DNA of 64,000 nucleotides from Atopostipes sp964624875. GTDB lineage: Bacteria; Bacillota; Bacilli; Lactobacillales; Carnobacteriaceae_A. Positions 38,371-47,368 of the stretch are shown in pieces (the stretch's first letter is position 1; every line of letters starts with the position of its first letter). The translations under genes and the position numbers were made by a program. The DNA is taken from positions 80,870 to 144,869 of the forward strand of contig CAZUZA010000001.1 in the NCBI GenBank assembly GCA_964624875.1. Reading direction: 5' to 3'. The notes under the pieces were generated by a model. It made no database searches and was not told the DNA's origin. It was given only the letters and a program-made list of their open reading frames with translations.

Positions 38371-39576
38371 TTAAAACAACGTAATTTCAGTAAAAGCATG
38401 CCAGATTTTTTTTTGAACGGTTGGGAAAGTATATAAATCAAAATCTTCTTCTTTAACCCACACGCAATTTTCTGGAAGTGATTCAATTAATGTATCTTCT
38501 TTTATATGTCCTTTATAAATAGATACCTGCCATTTTAAATGGCTAAACACATGCTGAATAACACCACTTGTTTGCGTATTTAACGTTGCAGATACCTGAT
38601 AATTTTCATCTATATATTTTTCAACAAATTCGCTTTGAACCTCAGTTAATTGATTTAAAACGACTGGATTAAACGACTTCCATGTACCATCTGAAATAAT
38701 ATCTTCTACTTCAAGTAACGGGAATTGCCATAAATTAGCTAGTAACCCAGTTGATGGTCTACGTTCTAACAAGTATTCTCCTGCTTCATTTTCAAGAATT
38801 AACGCGATATAAGTAGCTGGTTTTGGCTTGTTTTTCGGTTTCTTAACCGGATAATTCTGCCACGTTTCATTAATATAAGACGCATTAAATTCTTTTACAG
38901 GTGAAATTTCTGGGAAATAATTTTTAGGCGTACAAATTGTTCGACCTAAATCCATCATTGCTTGGTTCCAATCGCCTGGTCTTTTAGGATCAATTAAATA
39001 TAGACCGACTGTGTCAAATACTTTTCTGTTTTTAGCAACAGATATATCTAAGTCAATTTCAAATAATCGACTCAGCACACGCATTAAGTTCCCATCAATT
39101 GCAGGAATCGGTAAATTGAAAGCTATACTTCCAATCGCACCAGCTGTATATGGTCCAATCCCTTTTAGTTTGATGATATCTTCTGCTTTTTCAGGAAATA
39201 CACCCTCATGACGTAATACGATTTGTATCGCTGCTTCCTTTAAATTTCTTGCTCGAGAGTAATAACCAAGACCTTCCCAAAGTTTTAGTACTTTTTCTTC
39301 AGGGGCCTTGGCTAGATCTTCAATTGTAGGAAACGCTTCGATAAATCGTTCAAAATAAGGTATGACCGTATCCGTTCTTGTTTGTTGTAGCATGATTTCA
39401 GAAATCCATATTTTATAAGGATCTTCCGTTAAGCGCCATGGAAAATTATGCTCGGCTTCTTGACTGTCATACCATGATAATAAAACATTACAGAATGCGC
39501 TTATTTTGTGTTCTTCCCACATTTCAATATTAAATTCTTCTTTTAATTCTTCTACTGTCCATTTAATTTCAAACAC
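38371..39576 (-). CDS. mutY: A/G-specific adenine glycosylase, without Fe-S cluster
   Basis: Removes adenine mispaired with 8-oxoguanine. 401 residues: HhH-GPD catalytic domain with SEIMLQQT (catalytic Glu), LKGIGPYTAGAI hairpin and AIDGNLMRV (catalytic Asp), then a C-terminal NUDIX-like 8-oxoG-recognition domain. The cluster motif C-x6-C-x2-C-x5-C is reduced to Cys215 only; the other positions are Pro222, Ser225 and Asn231, so this is a cluster-less MutY, a type known in some Lactobacillales. The start is GTG with GAGGG about 13 bases upstream. It lies between recX and the PBP gene. Confidence 0.95.
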   Translation of the reverse strand: MFEIKWTVEELKEEFNIEMWEEHKISAFCNVLLSWYDSQEAEHNFPWRLTEDPYKIWISEIMLQQTRTDTVIPYFERFIEAFPTIEDLAKAPEEKVLKLWEGLGYYSRARNLKEAAIQIVLRHEGVFPEKAEDIIKLKGIGPYTAGAIGSIAFNLPIPAIDGNLMRVLSRLFEIDLDISVAKNRKVFDTVGLYLIDPKRPGDWNQAMMDLGRTICTPKNYFPEISPVKEFNASYINETWQNYPVKKPKNKPKPATYIALILENEAGEYLLERRPSTGLLANLWQFPLLEVEDIISDGTWKSFNPVVLNQLTEVQSEFVEKYIDENYQVSATLNTQTSGVIQHVFSHLKWQVSIYKGHIKEDTLIESLPENCVWVKEEDFDLYTFPTVQKKIWHAFTEITLF

Positions 39577-39581
39577 GTTTA

Positions 39582-40511
39582 TTATAAATCCCTCTCATCT
39601 ACATAACGATTAATTAATTCATTCGCATAACCTTTGGAATATAAAAAGGCTCTCAGTCTTTGAGACAATTCATAGCCTTTATATTTCCTCGAATATCGTT
39701 TCAATGCTTTTTCGGCTTGTTTTTCTAAGCCTTCGTATTCTTCGTCTTCATCTTTTTCAGTATCGATTGCTTCAATAGCTTGGTCAGCTATTTCAAAACT
39801 ATAGCCTTTATTAACAAGATACTGTTTCGTTTTTTGAATACTATCAAAGGTTGAACTTTTCTTTGTTTTCGCCCATTTTTTCTCAGCTAACTGTATCGCA
39901 TTTTCTAATTGCTGTTCTTCAGGGTATTCTTCTAAAGCATCGAGAATTTCGTTTTCAGAAACACCTCGCATTTTTAAATCTTGAATAATATTTCGAGTCC
40001 CTTTTTGGTTCACATTCGCCATTGTACGAACATAACTTTCCGCATAGATTAAATCATCAATTAATTTTACGGCTTTTAATTTTTCAATGATTCGATCCTC
40101 AAAATGACTTAATTCATGCTTAGCTAAATAGTCACATATTTGTTTTTCTGTTCGTAAGGAATAACTTAGGTAATTCAGTACTCTTGAATAAGCTTTATAA
40201 AAGGATTCCTCATTTTCAATTTTCTTTTGCAGCTCAGTTGTAATATGGAGCCCTTTTTTTAATTCAAAGCGCAGAAGAACTTCTTCATCTACCCCAAATG
40301 CAAACTGGTCATTAATGAAAACATTATAGCGTCCTCTACGTTTTTGTGGTTCAATCTTGGAAATGAGACGGAAACTTTTCCCGTCTGCAAGATCCTTAAC
40401 CGGTTTAGCTATCTTTTTTGCTTTTTTTGGTTGTTTATCAATATGAGGTTTCTCTACGACTTCATCATCTTTTACTATTTGACTTAAATTAATTAAATTT
40501 TTCTTTACCAT
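39582..40511 (-). CDS. recX: Regulatory protein RecX
   Basis: Inhibits RecA filament activity. 309 residues, longer than typical Firmicute RecX (about 260-270), because of a basic N-terminal extension of about 50 residues rich in Lys. The three-helix repeats are recognisable in YSRVLNYLSYSLRTEKQICDYL and later copies. The ATG has AAGGTGA 9 bases upstream, so the extension appears genuine. Downstream of hflX by 27 bases and upstream of mutY by 5, suggesting one transcript. Confidence 0.93.
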   Translation of the reverse strand: MVKKNLINLSQIVKDDEVVEKPHIDKQPKKAKKIAKPVKDLADGKSFRLISKIEPQKRRGRYNVFINDQFAFGVDEEVLLRFELKKGLHITTELQKKIENEESFYKAYSRVLNYLSYSLRTEKQICDYLAKHELSHFEDRIIEKLKAVKLIDDLIYAESYVRTMANVNQKGTRNIIQDLKMRGVSENEILDALEEYPEEQQLENAIQLAEKKWAKTKKSSTFDSIQKTKQYLVNKGYSFEIADQAIEAIDTEKDEDEEYEGLEKQAEKALKRYSRKYKGYELSQRLRAFLYSKGYANELINRYVDERDL

Positions 40512-40538
40512 TAAATTGAGTCACCTTCAGTGCTTTCT

Positions 40539-41789
40539 TTAGTTTGTATCGCGATTTTTAAAAATATAGTCTAGCCAAGATAAACTTTTCGTACGTCCTT
40601 TGACGATATAGCCTTCTTTTTCTGGTTCATAGGCTTGTTCTGAAACAATTGTTTCTGTTTTCAATTTAGCTAAAATATCGCCTCTATCAGCGGGCACCAA
40701 AACGGTATATTCTTCTAATTCTTGTAAGATTGCTTGTTCGATAGCAGCTAATAATTTTTCTTGATCTTTGGTATCGATTACTGACACAACAACATTTGGA
40801 AAGAGCGTTGGATAAAATTGTCCTGTAATTAAATCTTTTTTGTTATAAACCGTTAACATTGGGATTTCATTCATATCCAAGTCTTTTAAAATATTTATAA
40901 CGGTATCTTGATGACTCTCTATATTTGGTGCTGATGCATCAACTACATGTAATAGCAAATCAACATCTCTTGATTCTTCAAGTGTTGACTGGAATGCTTC
41001 GATTACTTGTGTAGGCAAATCTTGAATAAACCCTACTGTATCCGTCAAGGTAACCTGCAAGCCAGAATCCAATTCTAGTTTTCTAGTAATCGGATCCAAA
41101 GTTGCGAAGAGTTCATCTTTTTGATAAGTTGCACTATCTGTTAATGTATTTAAAATTGTCGATTTACCCGCGTTCGTATACCCAATTAAACCAATACGGA
41201 ATAGATTACTTCGTTCTCTTTGTTCTCTTAAACGACTTCGGTGATTTTCGACTTTTTTCAATTCTTTCTTGATTTCTGTCATTTGACGATTAATATGTCG
41301 TCTATCTGTTTCTAGCTTCGTCTCACCTGGTCCTCTAGTCCCGATTCCTCCTCCTAATCTCGACATGTTAATACCATGTCCGACTAATCGAGGGAGTAAG
41401 TAGTTTAGCTGAGCTAGTTGCACTTGCAAGCCACCTTCTTTACTGGTCGCTCTTAATGCAAAAATATCGAGTATGACTTGAATACGGTCAAGTATTTTTA
41501 CATCGATTTCTTTTTGTATATTTCGAACTTGTCCGGGGGATAATTCTTGGTTAAACACGACTGTTTGAGCATCAAGCTCTTCTACAAGTCGTTTTACTTC
41601 TTGAATTTTACCTTTCCCAATTAATGTTCGATTATCCATATAGTCTCTTTTTTGAGTTACTTCACCCACAACTTCAACACCTGTATTCCCTACTAACTGG
41701 CCTAATTCTTCCAGTGAGTAATTAAAATTAGCGTCTGACTCAGTTGTTTGAATGGCAACTAATATTGCTTTTTCTTTTGGTCTTTCCAT
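40539..41789 (-). CDS. hflX: Ribosome-associated GTPase HflX
   Basis: A GTPase that splits or rescues stalled ribosomes. 416 residues with the N-terminal HflX domain (RTLIGKGKIQEVKRL), the glycine-rich linker GGGIGTRGPGETKLE, and the G domain (GYTNAGKST, DTVGF, NKKD). Two ATGs are possible; the one at 41787-41789 has AGAGGA with 8-base spacing and starts one base after the miaA stop. Linked with miaA, as in many bacteria, but without hfq between them. Confidence 0.96.
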   Translation of the reverse strand: MERPKEKAILVAIQTTESDANFNYSLEELGQLVGNTGVEVVGEVTQKRDYMDNRTLIGKGKIQEVKRLVEELDAQTVVFNQELSPGQVRNIQKEIDVKILDRIQVILDIFALRATSKEGGLQVQLAQLNYLLPRLVGHGINMSRLGGGIGTRGPGETKLETDRRHINRQMTEIKKELKKVENHRSRLREQRERSNLFRIGLIGYTNAGKSTILNTLTDSATYQKDELFATLDPITRKLELDSGLQVTLTDTVGFIQDLPTQVIEAFQSTLEESRDVDLLLHVVDASAPNIESHQDTVINILKDLDMNEIPMLTVYNKKDLITGQFYPTLFPNVVVSVIDTKDQEKLLAAIEQAILQELEEYTVLVPADRGDILAKLKTETIVSEQAYEPEKEGYIVKGRTKSLSWLDYIFKNRDTN

Positions 41790-41790
41790 C

Positions 41791-42735
41791 TTATTCATCC
41801 TCTAAAAAACGTTTTACCTTTGAAAGACATTCATCCATTTCTTCAGGTTTTGTCACAAAATCATACCAGTGAACGCTATCTAAACGGTTTCTAAACCAAG
41901 TTAACTGTCTTTTGGCATAACGTCTTGAATTTTGTTTAACTTGTTCGATTGCTTCTTCAAGTGGTACTTCTTCATTAAAATAAGGAAAAAACTCGCTATA
42001 GCCTATCCCCTTAGTACTCTGCGCTTCGGCTTCTGGACCTAACCTCTTCCATAGTTGACGCGCTTCTTCTTCCAATCCTTCTTCCATCATCAAATCAACA
42101 CGTAAATTAATTCGATCATAAAGTAATTGACGGTCGGTATCTAAACAAACTATAAATGCGTCATAATTTGGTTCTTTATTTTTCTTTTCATTTTGAAATG
42201 AAGAAAATAATTCACCTGTTACATAAAACACTTCCATCGCTCGAATCACTCGGCGCACATTATTCGGATGGATTTTTTCTGCAGCGTCTGGATCAATTTC
42301 GTTTAATCGATTCCATAAGGCTTCATTACCTCCTGTTTGCGCAAATTCTTCTAGTTCTTTACGCAACTCCATATTCGGCTTTGCATCACTACCGTGTGAG
42401 ACTGGGTATAGTAAGGACTCGATATACAAACCTGTCCCTCCAACTATAACTGGTAATTTACCACGTTGTCTTATCGCTTCAATTTTCTGTTTCGCATCTT
42501 TTTGAAAATCTGAAACATCATAATTCTCATCTATTTCTTTAAAGTCTATTAAATGATGTGGAATGTCGCCCATTTCATCGGGAGTAACTTTAGCCGTACC
42601 AATATCTAATCCTTTATAAACTTGCATGGAATCCCCACTGATCACTTCTCCGTTAAATTTTTCTGCAAGTTTTATGCTAAATGCTGTTTTTCCAACTGCG
42701 GTTGGTCCAACAATCACCACAATTTTTTCTTTCAT
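41791..42735 (-). CDS. miaA: tRNA dimethylallyltransferase
   Basis: Transfers a dimethylallyl group to A37 of tRNAs reading UNN codons. 314 residues; P-loop GPTAVGKTAFS, DSMQVYKGLDIGTAKVT, HHLID and the C-terminal RRYAKRQLTWFRNR are all typical. AAGGAG lies about 13 bases before the ATG, a long spacing. A TGTTATAAT extended -10 lies upstream at about 42777-42785. First gene of miaA-hflX-recX-mutY-PBP on the minus strand. Confidence 0.97.
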   Translation of the reverse strand: MKEKIVVIVGPTAVGKTAFSIKLAEKFNGEVISGDSMQVYKGLDIGTAKVTPDEMGDIPHHLIDFKEIDENYDVSDFQKDAKQKIEAIRQRGKLPVIVGGTGLYIESLLYPVSHGSDAKPNMELRKELEEFAQTGGNEALWNRLNEIDPDAAEKIHPNNVRRVIRAMEVFYVTGELFSSFQNEKKNKEPNYDAFIVCLDTDRQLLYDRINLRVDLMMEEGLEEEARQLWKRLGPEAEAQSTKGIGYSEFFPYFNEEVPLEEAIEQVKQNSRRYAKRQLTWFRNRLDSVHWYDFVTKPEEMDECLSKVKRFLEDE

Positions 42736-42852
42736 AATCGCTAAAATTCTCCTTACTGTTACGTTATATTCTCTTACTATTATAACACAGGAATGGATGG
42801 ATATCTTTCTTTTGGAATCTCACTATTCGTACCTTGTTCTCGTCTTGATATG

Positions 42853-42890
42853 TAAAAAAGAAGAAAAGAGTTCTTTACTCCTTTCTTCTT
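42853..42890 (-). terminator. Terminator of hisS-aspS-nfo
   Basis: AAGAAGAAAGGAGT, loop, ACTCTTTTCTTCTT and a T run on the minus strand. Confidence 0.7.
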
Positions 42891-42903
42891 TATTATTTAT
42901 AGA

Positions 42904-43815
42904 TTAATGAATAGGTGTTTCATTTATTATATCTTGTAATAAGTCTGCATTAAATTCTTGTTTCTTAAGCATGGCAATTTCATGTAGATAAGGTGCTTTT
43001 TTATTTTTCTTATCTTCACCAACAAATGGTGTTTCTAAAATCTTTGGTAAATGAGCTAGTTTGGGATGATGCACAATATAGCTTAAGGCTTCAAATCCAA
43101 TTTCACCAAAACCGATATTTTCATGGCGATCTTTTGCTGCTCCCTGAGGATTTTTAGAATCATTGACATGAATAACTTTCAAACGATCAAGGCCAATAAT
43201 ATGGTCGAACTCATCTAAAACCCAATCAAAGTCATCTCGTATTGGATAACCTGCATCATGTGCATGACACGTATCTAAAGTCACAGAAAGCTTCTCATCT
43301 AAGTCAACTAACTCAATAATTTGAGCAATTTCCTCAAAACTTCTACCGATTTCTGTTCCTTTGCCTGCCATTGTTTCTAATGCAATTTGAACGTTCTGCT
43401 CTTTCGTTAAAATACGATTTAAACCCTCCGCAATTTTTTCAATTGCAGCTTCTGGACCGGCACCGACATGGGCACCTGGGTGCATCGTCATTTGTGTTGC
43501 GCCAATTGCATCCACTCGCTTAATTTCTTCACGCATGAATTCAATAGCAAATTCGAAATTATCTGGTTTAAAGGTATTCCCTAAATTGACAATATATGGC
43601 GCGTGGACGACGATATCTTTGAGATCGATATCCACTTCTTCCATATAGTCATGAGCTTCATTGATTTTCAATGTTTCGATTGCTCGTCTACGGGTATTTT
43701 GTGGTGCGCCCGTATAAATCATAAACGTATTCGCTCCGTAAGATTCTGCTTCTTGTACAGAACCTAATACAGAATTAGGTGCTGTCATTTTAACGTGTGA
43801 ACCTAAAAGAACCAT
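42904..43815 (-). CDS. nfo: Endonuclease IV (AP endonuclease)
   Basis: Cleaves abasic sites and removes 3' blocking groups in base excision repair. 303 residues of the TIM-barrel AP endonuclease 2 family, with metal-ligand motifs MHPGAHVG, ALETMAG, DTCHAHDAGY, HVNDSK and LETP. A strong AGGAGG site precedes the ATG. It lies 27 bases after aspS and is likely cotranscribed with hisS-aspS under the T-box. Confidence 0.96.
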   Translation of the reverse strand: MVLLGSHVKMTAPNSVLGSVQEAESYGANTFMIYTGAPQNTRRRAIETLKINEAHDYMEEVDIDLKDIVVHAPYIVNLGNTFKPDNFEFAIEFMREEIKRVDAIGATQMTMHPGAHVGAGPEAAIEKIAEGLNRILTKEQNVQIALETMAGKGTEIGRSFEEIAQIIELVDLDEKLSVTLDTCHAHDAGYPIRDDFDWVLDEFDHIIGLDRLKVIHVNDSKNPQGAAKDRHENIGFGEIGFEALSYIVHHPKLAHLPKILETPFVGEDKKNKKAPYLHEIAMLKKQEFNADLLQDIINETPIH

Positions 43816-43842
43816 TTATATCCTCCTTTTATAAAGTTCGGA

Positions 43843-45624
43843 TTATTCTGACTGCTCTTGTTTCTTTGTAATTTGTAATGATAATTCTTCTAATTGGTCT
43901 GGTGAGACAGTTGTTGGTGCATTTGTTAATGGATCTGCCGCACGACCATTTTTAGGGAATGCAATCACTTCACGAATATTCTTTTCGTTCGCTAAAATCA
44001 TAACTAAACGATCTAGTCCTAAAGCAATTCCTCCATGAGGTGGGAAACCATATTCAAATGCATCTAATAAGAAGCCAAATTGATTTTCTGCTTCTTCTTG
44101 CGTAAAGCCTAATGCTTCAAACATTTTGCTTTGTAGGTCTTTTTCATGAATACGAATTGAACCGCCGCCGATTTCGTAACCATTCAACACGATGTCGTAT
44201 GCTTGTGCATAAACTTCAGTTGGGTTTGATAATAATTTCTCTACATCCGCTTCTTTTGGACGAGTGAATGGGTGGTGAGCTGCAACATAACGATCTTCCT
44301 CTTCGTCAAATTCGAATAGAGGCCAATCAATAACCCAGATAAATGCTAATTCTTCTGGATTGTATAACTCTAATTCTTTTCCTAAATGAACACGTAAAGC
44401 ACCCAAAGCATCAAATGCAACTTTAGCTTGGTCAGCAACAAATAACATTAAGTCGCCTTCTTCAGCACCCATTGCTTCAAGTAAATTATTCGCTAGTTTT
44501 TCGTCTGCAAAGAATTTTGAAATTGGTCCTGTTAAACCATCGTTTGTTACTTTAATCCATGCTAAACCTTTAGCTGCATGTGTTTTTGCAATTTCTTCTA
44601 GACCATCAATTTGTTTTCTAGTGAATTGATCGGATCCACCTTTTACAGTGATTCCTTTTACAACCCCACCGTTTTCAAGTGTTGATGTGAATACACGGAA
44701 ATCTGATTCAGCAACAACTTCACCAACATCGTTTAAGTACATTTCAAAACGAATATCTGGTTTGTCGCTACCGTATTTATCCATGGCTTCATCATACGTA
44801 ATGATTGGGAAGTCTTCAGCTATTTCAAGTCCTTTTACTTCTTTAACAACATGTTTTAACATGTTTTCAGTACCTTGACGAATCTCTTCTTCACTTAAGA
44901 AGCTTGTCTCAATATCCACTTGCGTAAATTCTGGTTGACGGTCACCACGTAAGTCTTCGTCACGGAAACAACGAACGATTTGGTAATAACGGTCAAAGCC
45001 TGAACCCATTAATAATTGTTTAAATAACTGTGGCGATTGTGGTAATGCAAAAAATTCACCTGGATGCACTCGTGATGGGACTAAGTAGTCACGTGCTCCT
45101 TCTGGTGTCGACTTTGTTAAATATGGTGTTTCAATATCAATAAAGTCTTCATTATCTAAGAAGTTACGAATCGCTCTCTTTGTTGCGTGTCTTGTTTTAA
45201 TATTTTCTTGCATACGCGTACGACGTAAGTCCAAGTAGCGGTATTTCATACGAATATCGTCTGACACATTAATATCATCATTGATTTCAAATATCGGTGT
45301 CTTTGCTTTATTGATGACAGTTAATTTCGTTGCAACAATTTCAACTTCACCTGTTGCCATATTTGGGTTAACTGCACCGTCTAAACGCGCTACAACATTA
45401 CCTTCAACTTCGATTACGAATTCAGAACGTAATGTTTCTGCAATTTCTAATAACTCTTTTCCTTCATCTGCGTTAAATACAACTTGTACCATACCTGTTG
45501 TATCTCTTAGGTCGATAAAAATCATTCCACCTAAGTCACGTCTTCTTTGTACCCATCCATTTAATTTAACGGATTGCCCAACATGTTCCTTTGTTAATTG
45601 ACCACAATAATTTGTTCTGCTCAT
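43843..45624 (-). CDS. aspS: Aspartyl-tRNA synthetase
   Basis: Class II synthetase charging tRNA-Asp. 593 residues: N-terminal OB-fold anticodon domain, catalytic core with FxxPQSPQLFKQ and the bacterial GAD insertion, and motif 3 GIALGLDRLVMIL. GAGG lies 8 bases before the ATG. It starts 3 bases after the hisS stop, and both genes share the T-box leader upstream of hisS. Confidence 0.97.
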   Translation of the reverse strand: MSRTNYCGQLTKEHVGQSVKLNGWVQRRRDLGGMIFIDLRDTTGMVQVVFNADEGKELLEIAETLRSEFVIEVEGNVVARLDGAVNPNMATGEVEIVATKLTVINKAKTPIFEINDDINVSDDIRMKYRYLDLRRTRMQENIKTRHATKRAIRNFLDNEDFIDIETPYLTKSTPEGARDYLVPSRVHPGEFFALPQSPQLFKQLLMGSGFDRYYQIVRCFRDEDLRGDRQPEFTQVDIETSFLSEEEIRQGTENMLKHVVKEVKGLEIAEDFPIITYDEAMDKYGSDKPDIRFEMYLNDVGEVVAESDFRVFTSTLENGGVVKGITVKGGSDQFTRKQIDGLEEIAKTHAAKGLAWIKVTNDGLTGPISKFFADEKLANNLLEAMGAEEGDLMLFVADQAKVAFDALGALRVHLGKELELYNPEELAFIWVIDWPLFEFDEEEDRYVAAHHPFTRPKEADVEKLLSNPTEVYAQAYDIVLNGYEIGGGSIRIHEKDLQSKMFEALGFTQEEAENQFGFLLDAFEYGFPPHGGIALGLDRLVMILANEKNIREVIAFPKNGRAADPLTNAPTTVSPDQLEELSLQITKKQEQSE

Positions 45625-45627
45625 AAT

Positions 45628-46935
45628 CTATTCCTCACTTGTTAGTTGTTTTAATGTTTCTTTGTAAATTTCTGTAAAACGATCACTATAAATATCTGCA
45701 AAAGCTACTGTTGTTTGTTTACCTGTTTTTAAAGATTTCATATTTAATTCTTTATTCTCTAGTTCTTGTCCACCTAGAGTAAAGACAACTTCAGCATTTA
45801 ATTTATCGGCTGTTTTGAATTGACTGCCTGGTTTACGTCCAACGAATTCACGTTCTACTGTTAAACCATTTTTCCTTAATGCTGTCACAATTTTTAGAGC
45901 TTCCGTATTGACTTCATCACCTATCGTCACGAGAAATGCATCCAGCTCTGTCAAATTAGGGAATTCAAAGTTTGCTGCTTCTAGTAACATGACTAGACGC
46001 TCGATTCCAATTGCAAAACCGAAACCTGGTGTTTCTGGTCCGCCTACTTCTTCTACCAATTTATCATAACGTCCACCAGCACAAATGGTTGTGTTGGCAC
46101 CGAAGTTTGGATCGTTTGTAATGACTTCGAATATTGTATCGTTATAATAATCTAAACCACGAACCATGTTTGTGTCGATAACATATGGTACATCTAAGTA
46201 TTCCAACATTTCTTTTACTTGGTCGAAATGTTTTTTAGATTCTTCATCTAGATAGTCTAATACAGAAGGTGCATCTTTTACGATTTCACGATCTTTTCTA
46301 TCTTTACTATCTAAGACACGTAATGGGTTTTTGTGTAATCTTTCTTTTGAATCATCGCTAAGTTCATCAAAGTGTGGTGTTAAAAAATCAATTAATGCAT
46401 TACGGTAAGCTAGACGTGATTCATTGTTTCCTAATGAGTTAATGACTAAAGATAAGTCTTTAATCCCAAAACTGCCAAATATTTCCATGGCTAAGGTCAT
46501 TGTTTCAACATCAATGGCTGGATTTTTACTTCCATATACTTCTACACCAATTTGGTGGAATTGACGCATTCGACCACTTTGTGGACGCTCAAAACGGAAC
46601 ATTGGACCATTATAGTAATATTTAACTGGTTTATGATGTTCAGGACCAAATATCTTGTTTTCTACATAAGCTCGTACGACTCCAGCTGTCCCTTCTGGAC
46701 GTAAGGCTAAATGACGATCTCCCTTATCATAAAAGTCATACATTTCTTTTGATACAATATCACTCGTTTCACCAACACCTCGGGCAAACAGTTCAAACTG
46801 CTCAAAAATAGGTAAGCGTATTTCGTGATAGTAATACTTTTTTAAAATTGCTTCGATTTGATTTTCAACGTATTGCCATTTATTTGTTTCTGCTGGCAAT
46901 AAATCTGCTGTCCCTCTAATCTTTTGGTATTTCAT
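45628..46935 (-). CDS. hisS: Histidyl-tRNA synthetase
   Basis: Class II synthetase charging tRNA-His. 435 residues with motif 2 FRFERPQSGRMRQFHQ, the histidine-binding RGLDYYND and GGRYDKL motifs, and a C-terminal anticodon-binding domain. AAAGGA lies 9 bases before the ATG. First gene of hisS-aspS-nfo, directly behind a T-box leader. Confidence 0.97.
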   Translation of the reverse strand: MKYQKIRGTADLLPAETNKWQYVENQIEAILKKYYYHEIRLPIFEQFELFARGVGETSDIVSKEMYDFYDKGDRHLALRPEGTAGVVRAYVENKIFGPEHHKPVKYYYNGPMFRFERPQSGRMRQFHQIGVEVYGSKNPAIDVETMTLAMEIFGSFGIKDLSLVINSLGNNESRLAYRNALIDFLTPHFDELSDDSKERLHKNPLRVLDSKDRKDREIVKDAPSVLDYLDEESKKHFDQVKEMLEYLDVPYVIDTNMVRGLDYYNDTIFEVITNDPNFGANTTICAGGRYDKLVEEVGGPETPGFGFAIGIERLVMLLEAANFEFPNLTELDAFLVTIGDEVNTEALKIVTALRKNGLTVEREFVGRKPGSQFKTADKLNAEVVFTLGGQELENKELNMKSLKTGKQTTVAFADIYSDRFTEIYKETLKQLTSEE

Positions 46936-46969
46936 CCATTTTCATCCTTTCAATCCAGTGATTTATTTC

Positions 46970-47223
46970 AATAAAAAAAGCCCTTATTCTCTCGAACAAG
47001 GACGTGTTAGTTTGTTTGTGTTTAACGGCACGTGGTACCACCTTAATTTGGAATATTAATATTCCCTCTTCGTTAACGCCTTTAACGTGACAGTTTTCCC
47101 GTCATTCCTCCAGAATGTCTTTCGTCGTATTTTCTATCGGTTTCTCTCAACGAATAAAACCGTCTCTGTCTATAGAAAGCACGCTTACTTTTTCTTTCAT
47201 CGGATTTTAATATCAATTTAGTA
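46970..47223 (-). promoter_or_regulatory. T-box riboswitch leader of hisS-aspS, Asp-type specifier
   Basis: This stretch (upstream of hisS, with no gene) is a complete T-box leader. Minus-strand T-box AAGGTGGTACCACG is at 47031-47044; the terminator hairpin CCTTGTTC/GAATAAGG with seven T is at 46973-47005. Stem I features AGTA and GAGAG are visible. The specifier position, aligned with the glyQS leader through the shared GAAA before it, reads GAC (47117-47119, Asp), followed by AT so that CAT (His, 47115-47117) overlaps by one base. The antidiscriminator is T, which can wobble-pair with G73 of tRNA-Asp but not with C73 of tRNA-His. Confidence 0.88.
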
Positions 47224-47229
47224 AACCTT

Positions 47230-47258
47230 ACTCTACTAAAATCATCAGCAATTGTCAA
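47230..47258 (-). promoter_or_regulatory. Promoter for the hisS-aspS T-box transcript
   Basis: Minus strand TTGACA (47253-47258), 17-base spacer, TAGAGT (47230-47235). Confidence 0.75.
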
Positions 47259-47297
47259 AAGAATTTCAACAAAATAGAGTGTTTTTCTTTAGTTGTA

Positions 47298-47326
47298 TTA
47301 ACAAATTAATAAATGATTGTTATAAT
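47298..47326 (+). promoter_or_regulatory. Promoter for the SH3b amidase gene
   Basis: TTAACA (47298-47303), 17-base spacer ending in TGT, TATAAT (47321-47326): extended -10 promoter. Confidence 0.7.
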
Positions 47327-47368
47327 TTCATTAACGAAGCCGTTTTCAAGAAGAAAAGGAGGGTTTCT

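Noticed and set aside
47252..47368. Upstream extension of the amidase reading frame
   Set aside because: The first 39 codons cover the promoter and precede the strong AAAGGAGG site; the real start is 47369.
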